A DNA stretch of 56,648 bases from an uncultured Opitutia bacterium (GCA_937136395.1 CAKZOI010000049.1:1-56648); one strand, 5' to 3'. Shown: positions 14,755-25,085, counted from the first letter of the stretch. Notes: generated by a model not told the origin, from the sequence alone. Made by a program: numbers and translations.

Positions 14755-17337
14755 ATGGATATCAATATTCCCCAGTTATCGACCCATGCATCGAACGAGT
14801 TGATTGAAAGCCTCTATCAAGCTCCGGTAGAAAGACACACCTTATCGAATGGATTGACGCTTGTTCACCGTGCGGATTTTTCTAGCGAGGTGGTTTCGGT
14901 GCAGGTGTGGGTCAAGACGGGGAGCATCCACGAAGATGCAATGATGGGCTCAGGCTTGTCGCACTATTTGGAGCACATGTTGTTCAAAGGCACTGGACGC
15001 CGCACTGGCAAAGCGATCAGCCGTGAAGTGCACGCTATGGGTGGTAGCATTAATGCCTATACGACCTTTGACCGGACTGTGTATTATATTGATGCGCCGT
15101 CATCTGCTTTTACTCAGATCGTCGATGTGCTGTCAGATATCGTGCTACATTCGACCTTGCCAGAGGAAGAGGTGAATAAGGAACGTGACGTGATCTTGCG
15201 AGAGATCGACATGGGGCTCGACGATCCAGATCGGCAGTTGAGCCAAGCGCTCTTTCGCACGGCGTTTCAGAAGCATCCGTATCGCGAGCCAGTTATTGGG
15301 CATCGAGCACTTTATGAGCAGGTGACTGGAGACGAATTGCGTGCCTATTATAAAGCCCGCTATGTGCCCAATAATATGGTGGTTTCGATTGTGGGTGCCG
15401 TTTCGTCAGAGACGTGTTTACGAGCCGTGCAGACAAGTTTTGGTGAGGTGCCACGTGGCCGCCTTGCCCCGGTCCGGATTGAGGAAGAGCCTCTTCAACT
15501 CGCACCGCGTCGTGAAGACCTTGAGGGTGAATATAACATCTTTCGTGGCGGACTTGGCTTTAAGGTGCCAAATTTAAGTCATCCTGATTCGCCAAAGTTG
15601 GATGCGCTAGCCCTTGCATTAGGCGGAGGCGAGAGTTCCGCGCTATGGGAGTGCCTGCGAAATCGTCAAAAACTAGTTCATTATATTGACTGTCGTAATT
15701 GGAACCCGGGGACGCAGGGGCTCTTTTGGATTTCGTATGTTTGTGATGCTAAAAAGCAATCCCAAGTGGAAGCGGCTATTTTGAGTGTCATCAAGGGGGT
15801 CGTAGCGACTGGTGTTGAGGAAGCGGTCGTTGAGAAAGCACGTCGACAAGCTTTGAGCTCTGAGATAAATGGGCGAAAAACCATGAGTGGACAAGCCTCA
15901 CGACTGGGGCTTGGAGAAGTAGTTGTCGGTGATATCTACTATGGGCGACGTTACTTAAAGCGCTTGAACTCAGTCTTGGCAGGTGATCTGCAGTTGGTGG
16001 CTAAAAAGTATTTAGTGGAGTCGACAATGTCTTCCGTAACTTTGGGCCCGAGAGCTTTGGTTGAAGCGTCGGACGAAATTACAGAGCTGTCTACTCTCAC
16101 TCCATTTGAGGAGATTACTTTCAACAGTGGGGCTCGCTTGCTTTTGCAAAAGGATGCGCGTTTGCCTAAGGTGCACTTTAGGTGTGTGATGCAAGCAGGG
16201 CCCATGTATGAGCCTGCTAAGCAGCGAGGTGTTTCAGCATTGCTCGCAGAGTTGTTGACTAAAGATACGAGGCACAAAACGGCTGAGGAGATTTCAACCT
16301 TAATTGAGAGTATAGGCGGACGTTTCGCTGGAGCTGGAGGTAATAATACGATCAGCTTTTCGATAGAGGTATTACCCTCCGATATGAGAATCGCTTTGGA
16401 ATTGATTGGCGACGCACTGAGCTGTCCCGTTTTTGAGCAAAGCACTTTTGAAATAGAACGTGAGGCTCAGGTTGCTGGTCTGCGGGAGCAGGAAGATGAA
16501 ATCCTTGATTATGGATTTCGAAAATTACGTGAGCGCTTTTTTGCAGACCATCCGTTCAGCGTCGGCTCAGAGGGGCGCATCGAAGATTTAGAGGCATTGA
16601 CCCGTGACGATGTGATGGCTCATTTTCAGTCTGTAGTCACCGCGCCAAATTTGGTGCTTTCGGTTTGTGGCAATTTTGATCGAGATGCCTTGGTCGATAC
16701 GCTCCGCCCGTTAATGGAGGAGCGTTTGCCAAGGCAAGATTTAGTGAGCTCTCAGCATGCCAGATTTGAAGGTCCTGCTGAGTCGCTCGATCTACATGAG
16801 TCAATGGATCGCGAGCAAGCGGTGGTGCTACATGCATTTCCTGATGTCGGCATTCAGCATATAGACTACGTCGTGGCTGAGATGCTTAATGAATTATTCA
16901 GTGGCATGTCTAGTCGGCTTTTTGAGCGCGTTCGTGAAGATCGAGGTATGGCCTATTACGTTGGGTCGAGCCGAATTATTGGTTTGGAGACAGGAATGTT
17001 TGTCTTTTATGCTGGCACGCATCCGAGTCAGGCCGCAGAGGTCATCAAGGAAATTAATGGTGAGATTGCCCGCGTCGCGGCTGGCGATGTGTTGGAAGAT
17101 GAATTACAGCGCTGTCGGATTCGGTTGAAGGCGGCCCGACTGATGGGGCGTCAAACAATTGGCGCTCGAGCAATGCATGCGGCCATTCAGGTGACCTATG
17201 GTTTGCCTATTGATGATGACCAGGAATACGCCGCGAAGTTGGATTCTATTGGGGCTAAAGAGCTATCAAGCTTTGCGATCAAGTATTTCACTCCAGAAAA
17301 AGGTGTGCGCATGGTTGTTGGACCTGTGCTGGAATGA
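14755..17337 (+). CDS. M16 zinc peptidase with two domains in one chain
   Basis: An insulinase/processing-peptidase-type metalloprotease. Residues from ATG 14755 give the zinc motif HYLEH at 70-74 (inverted HxxEH), with the downstream acidic segment EEEVNKERDVILREID supplying the third ligand. The second half (from about residue 440) is another M16 unit without HxxEH (RGVSALLAELL occupies that place), so it is the inactive partner, as in PqqL-like and pitrilysin-like chains. The total is 860 residues. I see no signal peptide at this start. The frame extends to 14629, but that part is Cys-rich and unlike a leader. A hairpin terminator follows. The substrate is unknown. Confidence 0.88.
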   Translation: MDINIPQLSTHASNELIESLYQAPVERHTLSNGLTLVHRADFSSEVVSVQVWVKTGSIHEDAMMGSGLSHYLEHMLFKGTGRRTGKAISREVHAMGGSINAYTTFDRTVYYIDAPSSAFTQIVDVLSDIVLHSTLPEEEVNKERDVILREIDMGLDDPDRQLSQALFRTAFQKHPYREPVIGHRALYEQVTGDELRAYYKARYVPNNMVVSIVGAVSSETCLRAVQTSFGEVPRGRLAPVRIEEEPLQLAPRREDLEGEYNIFRGGLGFKVPNLSHPDSPKLDALALALGGGESSALWECLRNRQKLVHYIDCRNWNPGTQGLFWISYVCDAKKQSQVEAAILSVIKGVVATGVEEAVVEKARRQALSSEINGRKTMSGQASRLGLGEVVVGDIYYGRRYLKRLNSVLAGDLQLVAKKYLVESTMSSVTLGPRALVEASDEITELSTLTPFEEITFNSGARLLLQKDARLPKVHFRCVMQAGPMYEPAKQRGVSALLAELLTKDTRHKTAEEISTLIESIGGRFAGAGGNNTISFSIEVLPSDMRIALELIGDALSCPVFEQSTFEIEREAQVAGLREQEDEILDYGFRKLRERFFADHPFSVGSEGRIEDLEALTRDDVMAHFQSVVTAPNLVLSVCGNFDRDALVDTLRPLMEERLPRQDLVSSQHARFEGPAESLDLHESMDREQAVVLHAFPDVGIQHIDYVVAEMLNELFSGMSSRLFERVREDRGMAYYVGSSRIIGLETGMFVFYAGTHPSQAAEVIKEINGEIARVAAGDVLEDELQRCRIRLKAARLMGRQTIGARAMHAAIQVTYGLPIDDDQEYAAKLDSIGAKELSSFAIKYFTPEKGVRMVVGPVLE

Positions 17338-17345
17338 TTAGTCTA

Positions 17346-17379
17346 CAAAAAAACGCAGCTCCTGAGAGCTACGTTTTTG
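17346..17379. terminator. Bidirectional terminator between the M16 and AP2 genes
   Basis: The stem ACGCAGCTC/GAGCTACGT has one mismatch and a CTGA loop. It is flanked by A7 on the left and T5 on the right. It serves both the plus-strand peptidase gene (stop 17335-17337) and the minus-strand AP2 gene (stop at 17403). Confidence 0.75.
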
Positions 17380-17402
17380 CAGTAAAAAGTAATCAGAACG
17401 AA

Positions 17403-17894
<492 letters not shown>

Positions 17895-17967
17895 AGTGTT
17901 TCTAGAATATCTTTAGTGTTGATGAATATCAGTGATTTAAATGTTTTTATGCATTTATGTCAATGAT

Positions 17968-18009
17968 ATGTAACGTATTCGCCATGAGGAAACTTACAAG
18001 TAGTTACAT
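17968..18009. promoter_or_regulatory. Spaced inverted repeat in the AP2-trpF gap
   Basis: ATGTAAC (17968-17974) and GTTACAT (18003-18009) are exact reverse complements 28 nt apart, in an AT-rich gap between the divergent AP2-protein and trpF genes. It could be a paired operator, possibly for the AP2 protein itself. This is inference. Confidence 0.3.
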
Positions 18010-18126
18010 AATTTTTGTTAATTTTTTCTTTCTTTATGATCGATAATGCGTATGCGCGCGTATTTATTTAGTATTTAACTGAATTTATACTTTGCTCCGG
18101 AAAAAGGCTACAGGTAGTAGATTTTT

Positions 18127-18768
18127 ATGCCCGAAAGAACAGTGATTAAGATTTGTGGTTTAACCAGAGAGATCGATGTGAAGCGCACCCTTGAGTATGG
18201 TGCCGATTTTTTCGGTTTTATAGCATATGAACCATCTCCTCGTGGTATTGGGCTGGCTCGTGCGAGTGATTTGGCGGCATTGGTCCCCCGCGATCGTCGG
18301 GTGTTGGTCGATGTTGCTCCCAGTGTGGAGAAAATAGCAGAGTTCAAGGCGCATGGTTTTGATTTTTTTCAAATCCATTCCGACGCGTCGACAGATGAAT
18401 CTACCTTGAAAGCCTGGTCGGAGGTCGTCGGAGTCTCGAAGCTTTGGTTGGCGCCGCGATTGAAGCCGGAGGAAGCGTTTCCGGAGCATTTTTTACCATA
18501 TGCGAATACTTTCTTAGTCGACACTTACTCTAGCCAGCAAGTGGGAGGCACCGGTTTAACAGGTGATTGGGGGCGCTTTGCAAAGTGGCAAGAGACTTAT
18601 GCGGCTAAGCAATGGATCTTGGCAGGTGGCCTATGCCCAGATAATGTTGTTCAGGCTATTGGCGAAACAGGCGCCGATCGTATCGACGTGAATAGTGGTG
18701 TTGAGGTGGAGCCAGGCGTCAAAGACGATGATCAGCTCCGTGCACTATTTTGTGCACTTCGTGGCTAG
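18127..18768 (+). CDS. trpF: Phosphoribosylanthranilate isomerase
   Basis: Catalyses the Amadori rearrangement of phosphoribosylanthranilate to CdRP in tryptophan synthesis. The (beta/alpha)8 barrel shows the catalytic Cys of KICGLTR near the N-terminus, GFIAYEPSPRG, LVDVAPSVE, FLVDTYSSQQVGGTGLTGDW (catalytic Asp plus phosphate-binding Gly-Thr-Gly), ILAGGL and DVNSGVE at the C-terminus. At 213 residues it is of normal length. It stands alone, with no other trp gene nearby, and is closed by a terminator. Confidence 0.95.
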   Translation: MPERTVIKICGLTREIDVKRTLEYGADFFGFIAYEPSPRGIGLARASDLAALVPRDRRVLVDVAPSVEKIAEFKAHGFDFFQIHSDASTDESTLKAWSEVVGVSKLWLAPRLKPEEAFPEHFLPYANTFLVDTYSSQQVGGTGLTGDWGRFAKWQETYAAKQWILAGGLCPDNVVQAIGETGADRIDVNSGVEVEPGVKDDDQLRALFCALRG

Positions 18769-18786
18769 AGCGTATTGTAAGCAATA

Positions 18787-18820
18787 AAAAGGCACTTCCC
18801 ATACGAGAAGTGCCTTTGTT
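18787..18820. terminator. Bidirectional terminator after trpF
   Basis: AAAGGCACTTC (18788-18798) pairs with GAAGTGCCTTT (18807-18817), with A and T tracts at the ends. It lies between the convergent trpF and PEP carboxykinase genes. Confidence 0.85.
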
Positions 18821-18839
18821 GTTTTAAGCTGGGTCTGAT

Positions 18840-21800
18840 TTAGATCGGCTGACGGCCAAGTGTTCCGACGAGTGAATCGACGTATTCTGGTGAGCTGACG
18901 GCCTTGAGTTGTTCCTTGGCAGCAGTTAAGCGTGACTCGATGTCTAGGCGTTTTGCCACACCAGCGTGTGTGCTCTTGTTGAGGAATACACTGAGGTATT
19001 CTACATGCTTCGTCCAAACTTTCTTGTCGCTCGCCTGCTGGCTTTGGAGACGTTCTTTATACCAGTCACTATTCAGCATCGATTCTCGGGTGAAGAGCTC
19101 ACGAACCTCTGGATCATGAAGCGTCTTACCTTCGTATTCGCCGTGGACCATAATGTGGAGCAGTGCTTTCAGCGGGGGGCAAGCTTGCTCGACTGAGTTG
19201 TCGTCGAAGTAATTCTGCGCCGCTTGCTTGTGTGCTGCTTGAATGGTTTCCATGCCAACGATGAAGGTGTCCATATCTTGAAGTTCTGGCTTGAGCATTT
19301 CCTCGCTGAGGACTGTTTCAGGATTGTTGAATACACGGCCGAAGAAGATGCGCACAAACTTCGCTGTGATACGGTATCCTAGGAGGCTTGCTTTAACCAA
19401 CTTGCCATCATGTTCGAAGTCTTCGACTTTTTCGAGATAGCCATGTTCGAGTAACCATTTTGGATCAGTCTCTTCAGGTTTTAGGCGACACCAGATTTCA
19501 GGGACGAGTAGGCTGATATCGTGGTCAACGCGGAAGTTCGGGCCGACGTAGCCAGCTGCTGTGATGAACGCAGGTTGCTCAGTCGCCAAGTAGGAGACTA
19601 GTGCGTTGTTCATGTCATAGATTGGCAGTAGGGCGTTGAATGGGCCTTTTGTTAGGGCACCTTCAGAACCCGCGCCTGTTGTCGATGGGGACTTGCCAGT
19701 AATACTTGCGATATACTCCATGAACAACTCAGGCAGCTCCATATGATGAATCGGGCTGAATGTGCACAATGGTTTCACGCCCGCTTCAGGCTCCGCTGGA
19801 TTGTTGCGACGACCAGGGAGAATTGAAGTCACAGGGCGAAGCAGTGGCGATTGTGAATCTTGGCGGCGATAGAGGCGTGAACTCATTTCGGCAAGATAGA
19901 CCGCGCGTTTATCCATCAAGTCTGGGCGAACTTGTAAGTAGCGAGGGTTTTTCGTTGGCTTGCCATCAACCATGCGTGGATATGCTGGAGATGAGTAGTA
20001 GTCGCTGTGAGGGTCATTCACAAACTTGCTGATCATGTCTTGCATCGGTTGTGTGTATTGACCGAAGCGAATGGCATCTTCGACTTCGTCTTTGCCGTGA
20101 GCCGTGTCGAGAGGTTCGTAATTACTCAAGAAGCTGCCATCAGAACTGAGATCTTTTTCAGCCTGGTGATCATAGCCACGAATGACGGCGTCGTCAGGAC
20201 GTTGGAAGAAGCGGTATTCACAGTTGAATACGAATTTTGCTGAGGGTGCAGCCCAATCATTCGGTAAGCTCTTGATGCTGGAGCTCGGAGCCACAGTGGA
20301 TGCAGTAATGTCATCCTCAAGAGATATCTTAGCAGCCGGGATGAAGTCCTTGCGCAGGCCGAATGTGCGCCATGAGCCATCTTCAGTGTAGCCAACACGT
20401 AGGTATTGGGTGAGCATGGGTTGCTCGCGGTAGCGCAGGATATTGCCTGGCTCGCCATTGATCAAGTCGACGCTGAATCGTTTGCGCCAGTCGCTGCCCC
20501 AGTCCTCTTTGTAGAAGCGTTTGATGATCAGGACTAGCTCTTTAACGTGTTGTGGGATCTTCTTTAGCCAAGCATTGAACTCTTCGCTGTAGCTTGATTT
20601 TGACGGAGTGAGGAGTTTTACCACGGATCCGAGTGAGCGTTCTTTGCTCAATAGTGGACGACCTGTTGGGCGATTCTTAGATTCATCAAGGAACCGCTGA
20701 CCGTATTCGTAGTTGATGATTTCTTCAGCGAGATCGAAGTCTTTCTGGAAATCGCTGACAAATACAGGACCCGAAATGATGGCGTCCGTAATCGGCTTGG
20801 AAATTTCAGATTTTCCACCACCAGAAACAGTGCACGGTTTATGGCACACTCGACTCTCAGCAGTGTGCCCCACAAGGCGCCAGCGACGGCCTTGCGCGGG
20901 TTGAATCATCTGCACTTTATATCCAGATGGTAGCATGTAGGTGTTCTTTGGGAGCAACTTGATTTTTTGCGGCCCTTCTGAGTTGGTCCAAGAAATCGAC
21001 TGATTGTTGAGCTCAATACGTGCATCTGCAGGAATGTAGAAGATGTCCTTGTAAGTTTTATCAATGGCATAGCCCTCTCCTTGCACATCGATACGATCGG
21101 CATAACGTTCGATGACGTCATCGAAGGATTGATCCACTTCAGGATAGTATTGGCTGAGCTGGAAATCTTCACCGAGGTCATAGCCGGTGAATGCAAGCGT
21201 GCCCCCTGCGTGTTCTTCTTCGGCGAGCCCATGTAAGTTGGCGGAAAAGCCAATTTGGGTCTTCACTTCTTTTTTGCAGTATCCGAAATAGTTGTCAGCG
21301 ATCGCTGTTACGATGCAGCCTGATTCGTCGCGACATGTTATCTTGAAGGCGCCCCCATCATTGTAGAGTTCGTCTTCTTTTTCCCAGCACATGCCATCGC
21401 GTTTCTGGCGATCGGTTGCTTCTGATATATGGGGGAGACCGAGTTCCTTTTTGGTCGTGCCCATCAAGTGAGGGGCCAAGATGACGCAGCCACTAGTGCC
21501 GGTCCAGTTTTCGGGTGTCAGGCCAGAATCGTTTTCGGCGATGAATGGGTCGCCTGCGTTGCCAAAGATGGACTCAACGAAATCGAGGTTACTGACCATG
21601 TTGCCAGGCGCGAAGAAGCGAACTTCCATTGTCTTTTGCTTGGTAAAGCCGTCGACTTCAGGAACTACTACGGGTCGAAGTAGTAATGAGACCCATGATT
21701 TGGCAGGAGTCTCTTGGTTGGCGAGAAATGGAATCGTTGTGAGCGAGTCTGGCGCAGTAGTGAGTGCTTTCTGCAGCAGACGGGCGGCAGCAACCTTTGG

Positions 21801-22295
21801 CACCGCCTTTTTGTCGTTTGGTATGGGGAGTCCGCCTTCGGCGACGTGGAAGACGCCTTTAGTTGTGCGGCGATCGCTCTTCGGATTATGCAAGACACCC
21901 TGCTGGATGCGGTAAGAATCGATGATGTCGGAGGAGAAGTGGTCGCCTTTCGCGGGCAATGATAGTGTGCGCGCAACACCATGACGATCCAAGATCAATG
22001 TGTTATTCGGCAAGTGCGGAATGTCATTCACATCGAGGTCGTTAAAATACTCCATCAGGAAACTTTGAATGCGTTGGTCGCACGGCGGCAAGTAATCCGC
22101 AAGGAGGCGTGACTTCTCTTGGTAGCTATCGAGTAGTGATTTGCTTAGACCGAAAAACTCTGAGTCTAAAGCGTCCCCGTAAATTGGCTGACCGATCGAG
22201 ATCAGTTTTAAATTTACATAATCGATGAGTGCTTTCTCGTCATGCGTAGATGCTGCGCTTTCAGGATGCAGTCCAAGTTGTGTCTTGAATTCCAT
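18840..22295 (-). CDS. Diphosphate (PPi)-type phosphoenolpyruvate carboxykinase
   Basis: Interconverts oxaloacetate plus PPi with PEP plus phosphate plus CO2 (the PPi-linked PEPCK known from Entamoeba and Propionibacterium), unlike the ATP or GTP enzymes of 520-620 residues. The length of 1151 residues fits that family, which is about 1130-1170. Segments that I recognise from the Propionibacterium enzyme include SYRIQQGVLHNPKSDRRTT, VSNLDFVESIFGNAGDP, DNYFGYCKKEVKTQI, SGGGKSEISK (491-500), STTGAGSEGALTKGPFNALL (871-890), VDHDISLLVPE and the C-terminal SLVGTLGRQP. The gene is alone on the minus strand, upstream of nothing operon-like. Identification is from memory of the family, not from a search. 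Together with the PPi-type PFK at 51938 it suggests PPi-linked glycolysis/gluconeogenesis. Confidence 0.78.
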   Translation of the reverse strand: MEFKTQLGLHPESAASTHDEKALIDYVNLKLISIGQPIYGDALDSEFFGLSKSLLDSYQEKSRLLADYLPPCDQRIQSFLMEYFNDLDVNDIPHLPNNTLILDRHGVARTLSLPAKGDHFSSDIIDSYRIQQGVLHNPKSDRRTTKGVFHVAEGGLPIPNDKKAVPKVAAARLLQKALTTAPDSLTTIPFLANQETPAKSWVSLLLRPVVVPEVDGFTKQKTMEVRFFAPGNMVSNLDFVESIFGNAGDPFIAENDSGLTPENWTGTSGCVILAPHLMGTTKKELGLPHISEATDRQKRDGMCWEKEDELYNDGGAFKITCRDESGCIVTAIADNYFGYCKKEVKTQIGFSANLHGLAEEEHAGGTLAFTGYDLGEDFQLSQYYPEVDQSFDDVIERYADRIDVQGEGYAIDKTYKDIFYIPADARIELNNQSISWTNSEGPQKIKLLPKNTYMLPSGYKVQMIQPAQGRRWRLVGHTAESRVCHKPCTVSGGGKSEISKPITDAIISGPVFVSDFQKDFDLAEEIINYEYGQRFLDESKNRPTGRPLLSKERSLGSVVKLLTPSKSSYSEEFNAWLKKIPQHVKELVLIIKRFYKEDWGSDWRKRFSVDLINGEPGNILRYREQPMLTQYLRVGYTEDGSWRTFGLRKDFIPAAKISLEDDITASTVAPSSSIKSLPNDWAAPSAKFVFNCEYRFFQRPDDAVIRGYDHQAEKDLSSDGSFLSNYEPLDTAHGKDEVEDAIRFGQYTQPMQDMISKFVNDPHSDYYSSPAYPRMVDGKPTKNPRYLQVRPDLMDKRAVYLAEMSSRLYRRQDSQSPLLRPVTSILPGRRNNPAEPEAGVKPLCTFSPIHHMELPELFMEYIASITGKSPSTTGAGSEGALTKGPFNALLPIYDMNNALVSYLATEQPAFITAAGYVGPNFRVDHDISLLVPEIWCRLKPEETDPKWLLEHGYLEKVEDFEHDGKLVKASLLGYRITAKFVRIFFGRVFNNPETVLSEEMLKPELQDMDTFIVGMETIQAAHKQAAQNYFDDNSVEQACPPLKALLHIMVHGEYEGKTLHDPEVRELFTRESMLNSDWYKERLQSQQASDKKVWTKHVEYLSVFLNKSTHAGVAKRLDIESRLTAAKEQLKAVSSPEYVDSLVGTLGRQPI

Positions 22296-22474
22296 AGTGT
22301 TCTTTTTTGATTTTAATATTTAGTGCCAAGCTCGCAGGTAATGCGAAATATACATTTTGCATACGGTAGAGCTTAGATGGGCAATTGATAAGTTTAGCTA
22401 ATCTAACGTAAAATTAACATTAGTCCAAATGGCTTTTTATGGTAGGTTTTATTGCTTCCTGTAGTGATTTTGAG

Positions 22475-23035
22475 CTACGTCCATTCTGGAGGGTTCTGTA
22501 GTTCTGTTTTGAGCACACCAATTAAGGGGAGCTGTCTGTAGCGCTCTGCGAAATCGAGACCGTAACCGACGACAAATTCGTCCGGGATCTTAAACCCCAC
22601 AAAGTCAGCTTCTAACTCGACACTGCGCTTTGTAAATTTGTCGAGTAAGACGCATGTCTTCAAGCTGGCAGGCTTTATGTTGCCGATGATTTTAGACACG
22701 CGGGCTAGTGTATTGCCCGTGTCGAGTATGTCGTCGATAAGTAAGACATCAGCGTCTTTGATATCTAGCCGTATTCGGTCGATAATTTCTGGCTCTTGGA
22801 CGGGGCTGGTGGAGTCGCGGTAACTAGAGACGCGGATACAATCGAGCTTGATCGGGAGCCTGACTTCTCGAATTAGGTCGGCAACGAAGATGATTGCGCC
22901 ATTGATGATCGCAATGACCGTGATTTCTCGGCCTGCATAGGCATCGGTAATTTCTTGGCCGAGTTCCTTTAGGCGCTTTTCGATAGCAGCCTTATCGATA
23001 ATGACTTTTTCGAGATCTTCTATGGGTGATGACAT
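22475..23035 (-). CDS. hpt: Hypoxanthine(-guanine) phosphoribosyltransferase
   Basis: Salvages hypoxanthine, and probably guanine, to nucleotides using PRPP. The PRPP-binding loop is [13 protein letters not shown] (about 97-109 from the chosen start), and the N-terminal flexible-loop region is [12 protein letters not shown]-terminal [22 protein letters not shown] is typical of HPRT. I start at ATG 23033-23035 ([11 protein letters not shown]), giving 186 residues. The frame runs to 23089 without conserved sequence. The ROK kinase gene lies 62 nt upstream on the same strand, so they may be co-transcribed. Confidence 0.93.
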   Translation of the reverse strand: MSSPIEDLEKVIIDKAAIEKRLKELGQEITDAYAGREITVIAIINGAIIFVADLIREVRLPIKLDCIRVSSYRDSTSPVQEPEIIDRIRLDIKDADVLLIDDILDTGNTLARVSKIIGNIKPASLKTCVLLDKFTKRSVELEADFVGFKIPDEFVVGYGLDFAERYRQLPLIGVLKTELQNPPEWT

Positions 23036-23097
23036 GTTGGGTATTTTTGTGTGTCTATATAGAGCAGTTCTTGAGCCGATCCTATACATTGATGTGA

Positions 23098-24063
23098 TTA
23101 ATCTGCCAGTATGAGTGCGGAAGCACCTAGGATCGCAGCATCACCCATCTCTATGGTAGAGGCGATTATTTTGATTTTGTTCTTAAAGGGAGGAATGAGG
23201 TGTTCTTCAAATGTATTGCGTAAGGGTTCCAGGAGCACTTCGCCAGCGTTGACGGGGCCTCCAAACAAGAAAAAAGCTGCGGGACTGGTGACAAGTGCAA
23301 TCGAAGCCAGAGCCTCCCCGAGCAAACGACCTGTGAAATCCATAGTAGCGATGGCAATCTGGTCGCCATCGTAGGCTGCATCAGCGATATGCTTCGCGGT
23401 GATTTCTGAGATGCGCATACTATCAAGGCTCGTTCGCCCACCGCGTTGCGCGATCATTTCAAAAAAAGTTCGGCGTATTCCAGTGGCGGAACAGTAGTTT
23501 TCGAGACTGCCACGTCGGCCGAATCCGCAATAACGACCATCGGGGATGACACTGATGTGCCCCAATTCGCCAGCAAAACCATCATGGCCATAAACCAGTT
23601 GGTTGTTAACGAATACTCCGCTGCCGAGACCGGTTCCAAGTGTGACCATGATGAAATCTTGGTAATCTTTTGCACCACCGTAGATTTTCTCGCCGATAGC
23701 TGCTGCATTTGCATCGTTTGTTAGCTCGATACGCGGCAGATCCAGTCGCTTTTTGAGCAAGGCGACGAGAGGTGTGTGCCCTTTGAAATTGAGGTTCGCT
23801 GGTTCTTCGATGGCCCCTGTGCGAAAGTTTCCGTTTGGCGCGCCGATACCTAAGCCTTGCCATGAAATGTGATCCGTTTGCGCTTCTTCGGTCTTCCGCA
23901 TGACTTCTTTGGTGGCTTCGGCGAGACGGTCGGCGTAGAGCTCGCTATCGCTGTAATCACTTGTTGAGAAACTTGTTCGAGCGATGACTTGCCCTTCTGG
24001 GTCTACGGAGCCGATGCATGTGTTTGTGCCCCCGATGTCGGAGCCTAATGTCATATTGATCAT
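23098..24063 (-). CDS. ROK-family sugar kinase (glucokinase-like) with altered zinc motif
   Basis: Likely phosphorylates glucose or a related hexose with ATP in the cytoplasm. The N-terminal phosphate loop is SDIGGTNT, the second ATP element is [10 protein letters not shown], and GELGHIS carries the conserved zinc His. The zinc motif normally reads CxCGxxGCLE. Here it is [10 protein letters not shown], so only the first Cys is kept and the second and third are Phe and Ser. The ATG at 24061-24063 gives [12 protein letters not shown]. The frame extends upstream to 24156 without conserved sequence. Sugar specificity is not visible. It probably shares a transcript with hpt. Confidence 0.85.
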   Translation of the reverse strand: MINMTLGSDIGGTNTCIGSVDPEGQVIARTSFSTSDYSDSELYADRLAEATKEVMRKTEEAQTDHISWQGLGIGAPNGNFRTGAIEEPANLNFKGHTPLVALLKKRLDLPRIELTNDANAAAIGEKIYGGAKDYQDFIMVTLGTGLGSGVFVNNQLVYGHDGFAGELGHISVIPDGRYCGFGRRGSLENYCSATGIRRTFFEMIAQRGGRTSLDSMRISEITAKHIADAAYDGDQIAIATMDFTGRLLGEALASIALVTSPAAFFLFGGPVNAGEVLLEPLRNTFEEHLIPPFKNKIKIIASTIEMGDAAILGASALILAD

Positions 24064-24228
24064 AATTCTGAATTTCTGGTTGCGGGGATGAGTAATATGG
24101 CTGCGTAAGTGCTTTGGTTTTACAACCGAGAAGTCACTGAATGGTTGAATGTGCACTTTTTATTTTTTGGTTGCTGTGTTTGTGAAGCAGCTTGCAAAAG
24201 CTGCAATTACCTTACACCTTCCGCGCCC

Positions 24229-24510
24229 ATGTTGAAAATCGTGCAAGCTGTCATTCGTTGGATCGTATCCTGGATGTATTTTGTGTCTCTTATTTGCTTG
24301 ATTGGGGCAATGGGAGGAGTGCTTTCGCATGTGCTGTTCGCTTTGATTGTTAAGGATCAGCCAGATCTTGCCTATTTTGCAGCATTTGGCTTCTTGAACG
24401 GCCTCAATTACGGTGGTGTGTGGGCAGGTGGTGCAGCGATTGTGCTCTGTGTGCTAAGAGCTCGTAAAGAATATTTGGCCGCACATCCGACTGGGGGGCT
24501 TTCAACATAA
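24229..24510 (+). CDS. Small membrane protein
   Basis: From ATG 24229 this gives 93 residues with about three hydrophobic segments: WIVSWMYFVSLICLIGAMGGVL, then an aromatic stretch around AFGFLNGLNYGG, then AAIVLCVLRA. I do not recognise the family. A 7-bp hairpin (GCAGCTT/AAGCTGC, 24187-24204) lies just upstream. The stop overlaps the next start by one base (TAATG), so the two genes are coupled and probably work together. Confidence 0.6.
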   Translation: MLKIVQAVIRWIVSWMYFVSLICLIGAMGGVLSHVLFALIVKDQPDLAYFAAFGFLNGLNYGGVWAGGAAIVLCVLRARKEYLAAHPTGGLST

Positions 24511-25085
24511 TGAGTAATACTAAAAGAACATGTGTCTACTTGGGCGGTTTTCTCATCGGCATGATGCTCGTCTCGATGATACTTACACGGCGCACAGCTA
24601 AAGAAGCTGCTCAGCCTGACCCTTGGCTGGAGCATAACCAGAAGATGGTTGATGCTGGAGCTGAGCCGATTCCTATGACCGCACCTAGTTCGATTCGTGA
24701 AGGCTTAGTCATCGATTTTGGTTATTTCCCGAGTGAAGGGGCTGCAAAGGAAGCTGTTTGGCTGTTAACTTTCGAGGAGAGCTATCCGCATGTGAGGGTG
24801 GTCAAAGATTTACAAACTCAAGAGTTGTCCTACATGGCTGCTGACCAAGTCAGTATTCAGCTAGCTGAGGGTGTCGATGTGACGGATCTAAAGCCCATAC
24901 TTGATGAGCTCGGACTGCGACTTCGTATGTTTAACCGCAAACAGCAACTTGTTGTCGTGGGCGTCATCAGCACCGACCTGGATGCAGTGCCAGCCACCAT
25001 CGAAGCACTTCAGCCATGGGCGTCATTATTCAGTTCTGTGGAGCCAGATCATATCCGTTTTCAGCCTCCAAAGCCCGGAGAGTAG
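24510..25085 (+). CDS. Membrane-anchored protein with an I9-like C-terminal domain
   Basis: A 191-residue protein with one N-terminal membrane segment (YLGGFLIGMMLVSMIL, about 10-25), so the rest is likely periplasmic. The C-terminal part (about 110-187) has the pattern VSIQLAEGVDVTDLKPILDELG ... VVVGVIS ... LDAVPATIEALQPW ... VEPDH. It resembles the propeptide/inhibitor I9-like fold that precedes secreted subtilases, but no protease domain follows. It is translationally coupled to the small membrane protein upstream. A role as inhibitor or chaperone is inference. Confidence 0.55.
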   Translation: MSNTKRTCVYLGGFLIGMMLVSMILTRRTAKEAAQPDPWLEHNQKMVDAGAEPIPMTAPSSIREGLVIDFGYFPSEGAAKEAVWLLTFEESYPHVRVVKDLQTQELSYMAADQVSIQLAEGVDVTDLKPILDELGLRLRMFNRKQQLVVVGVISTDLDAVPATIEALQPWASLFSSVEPDHIRFQPPKPGE

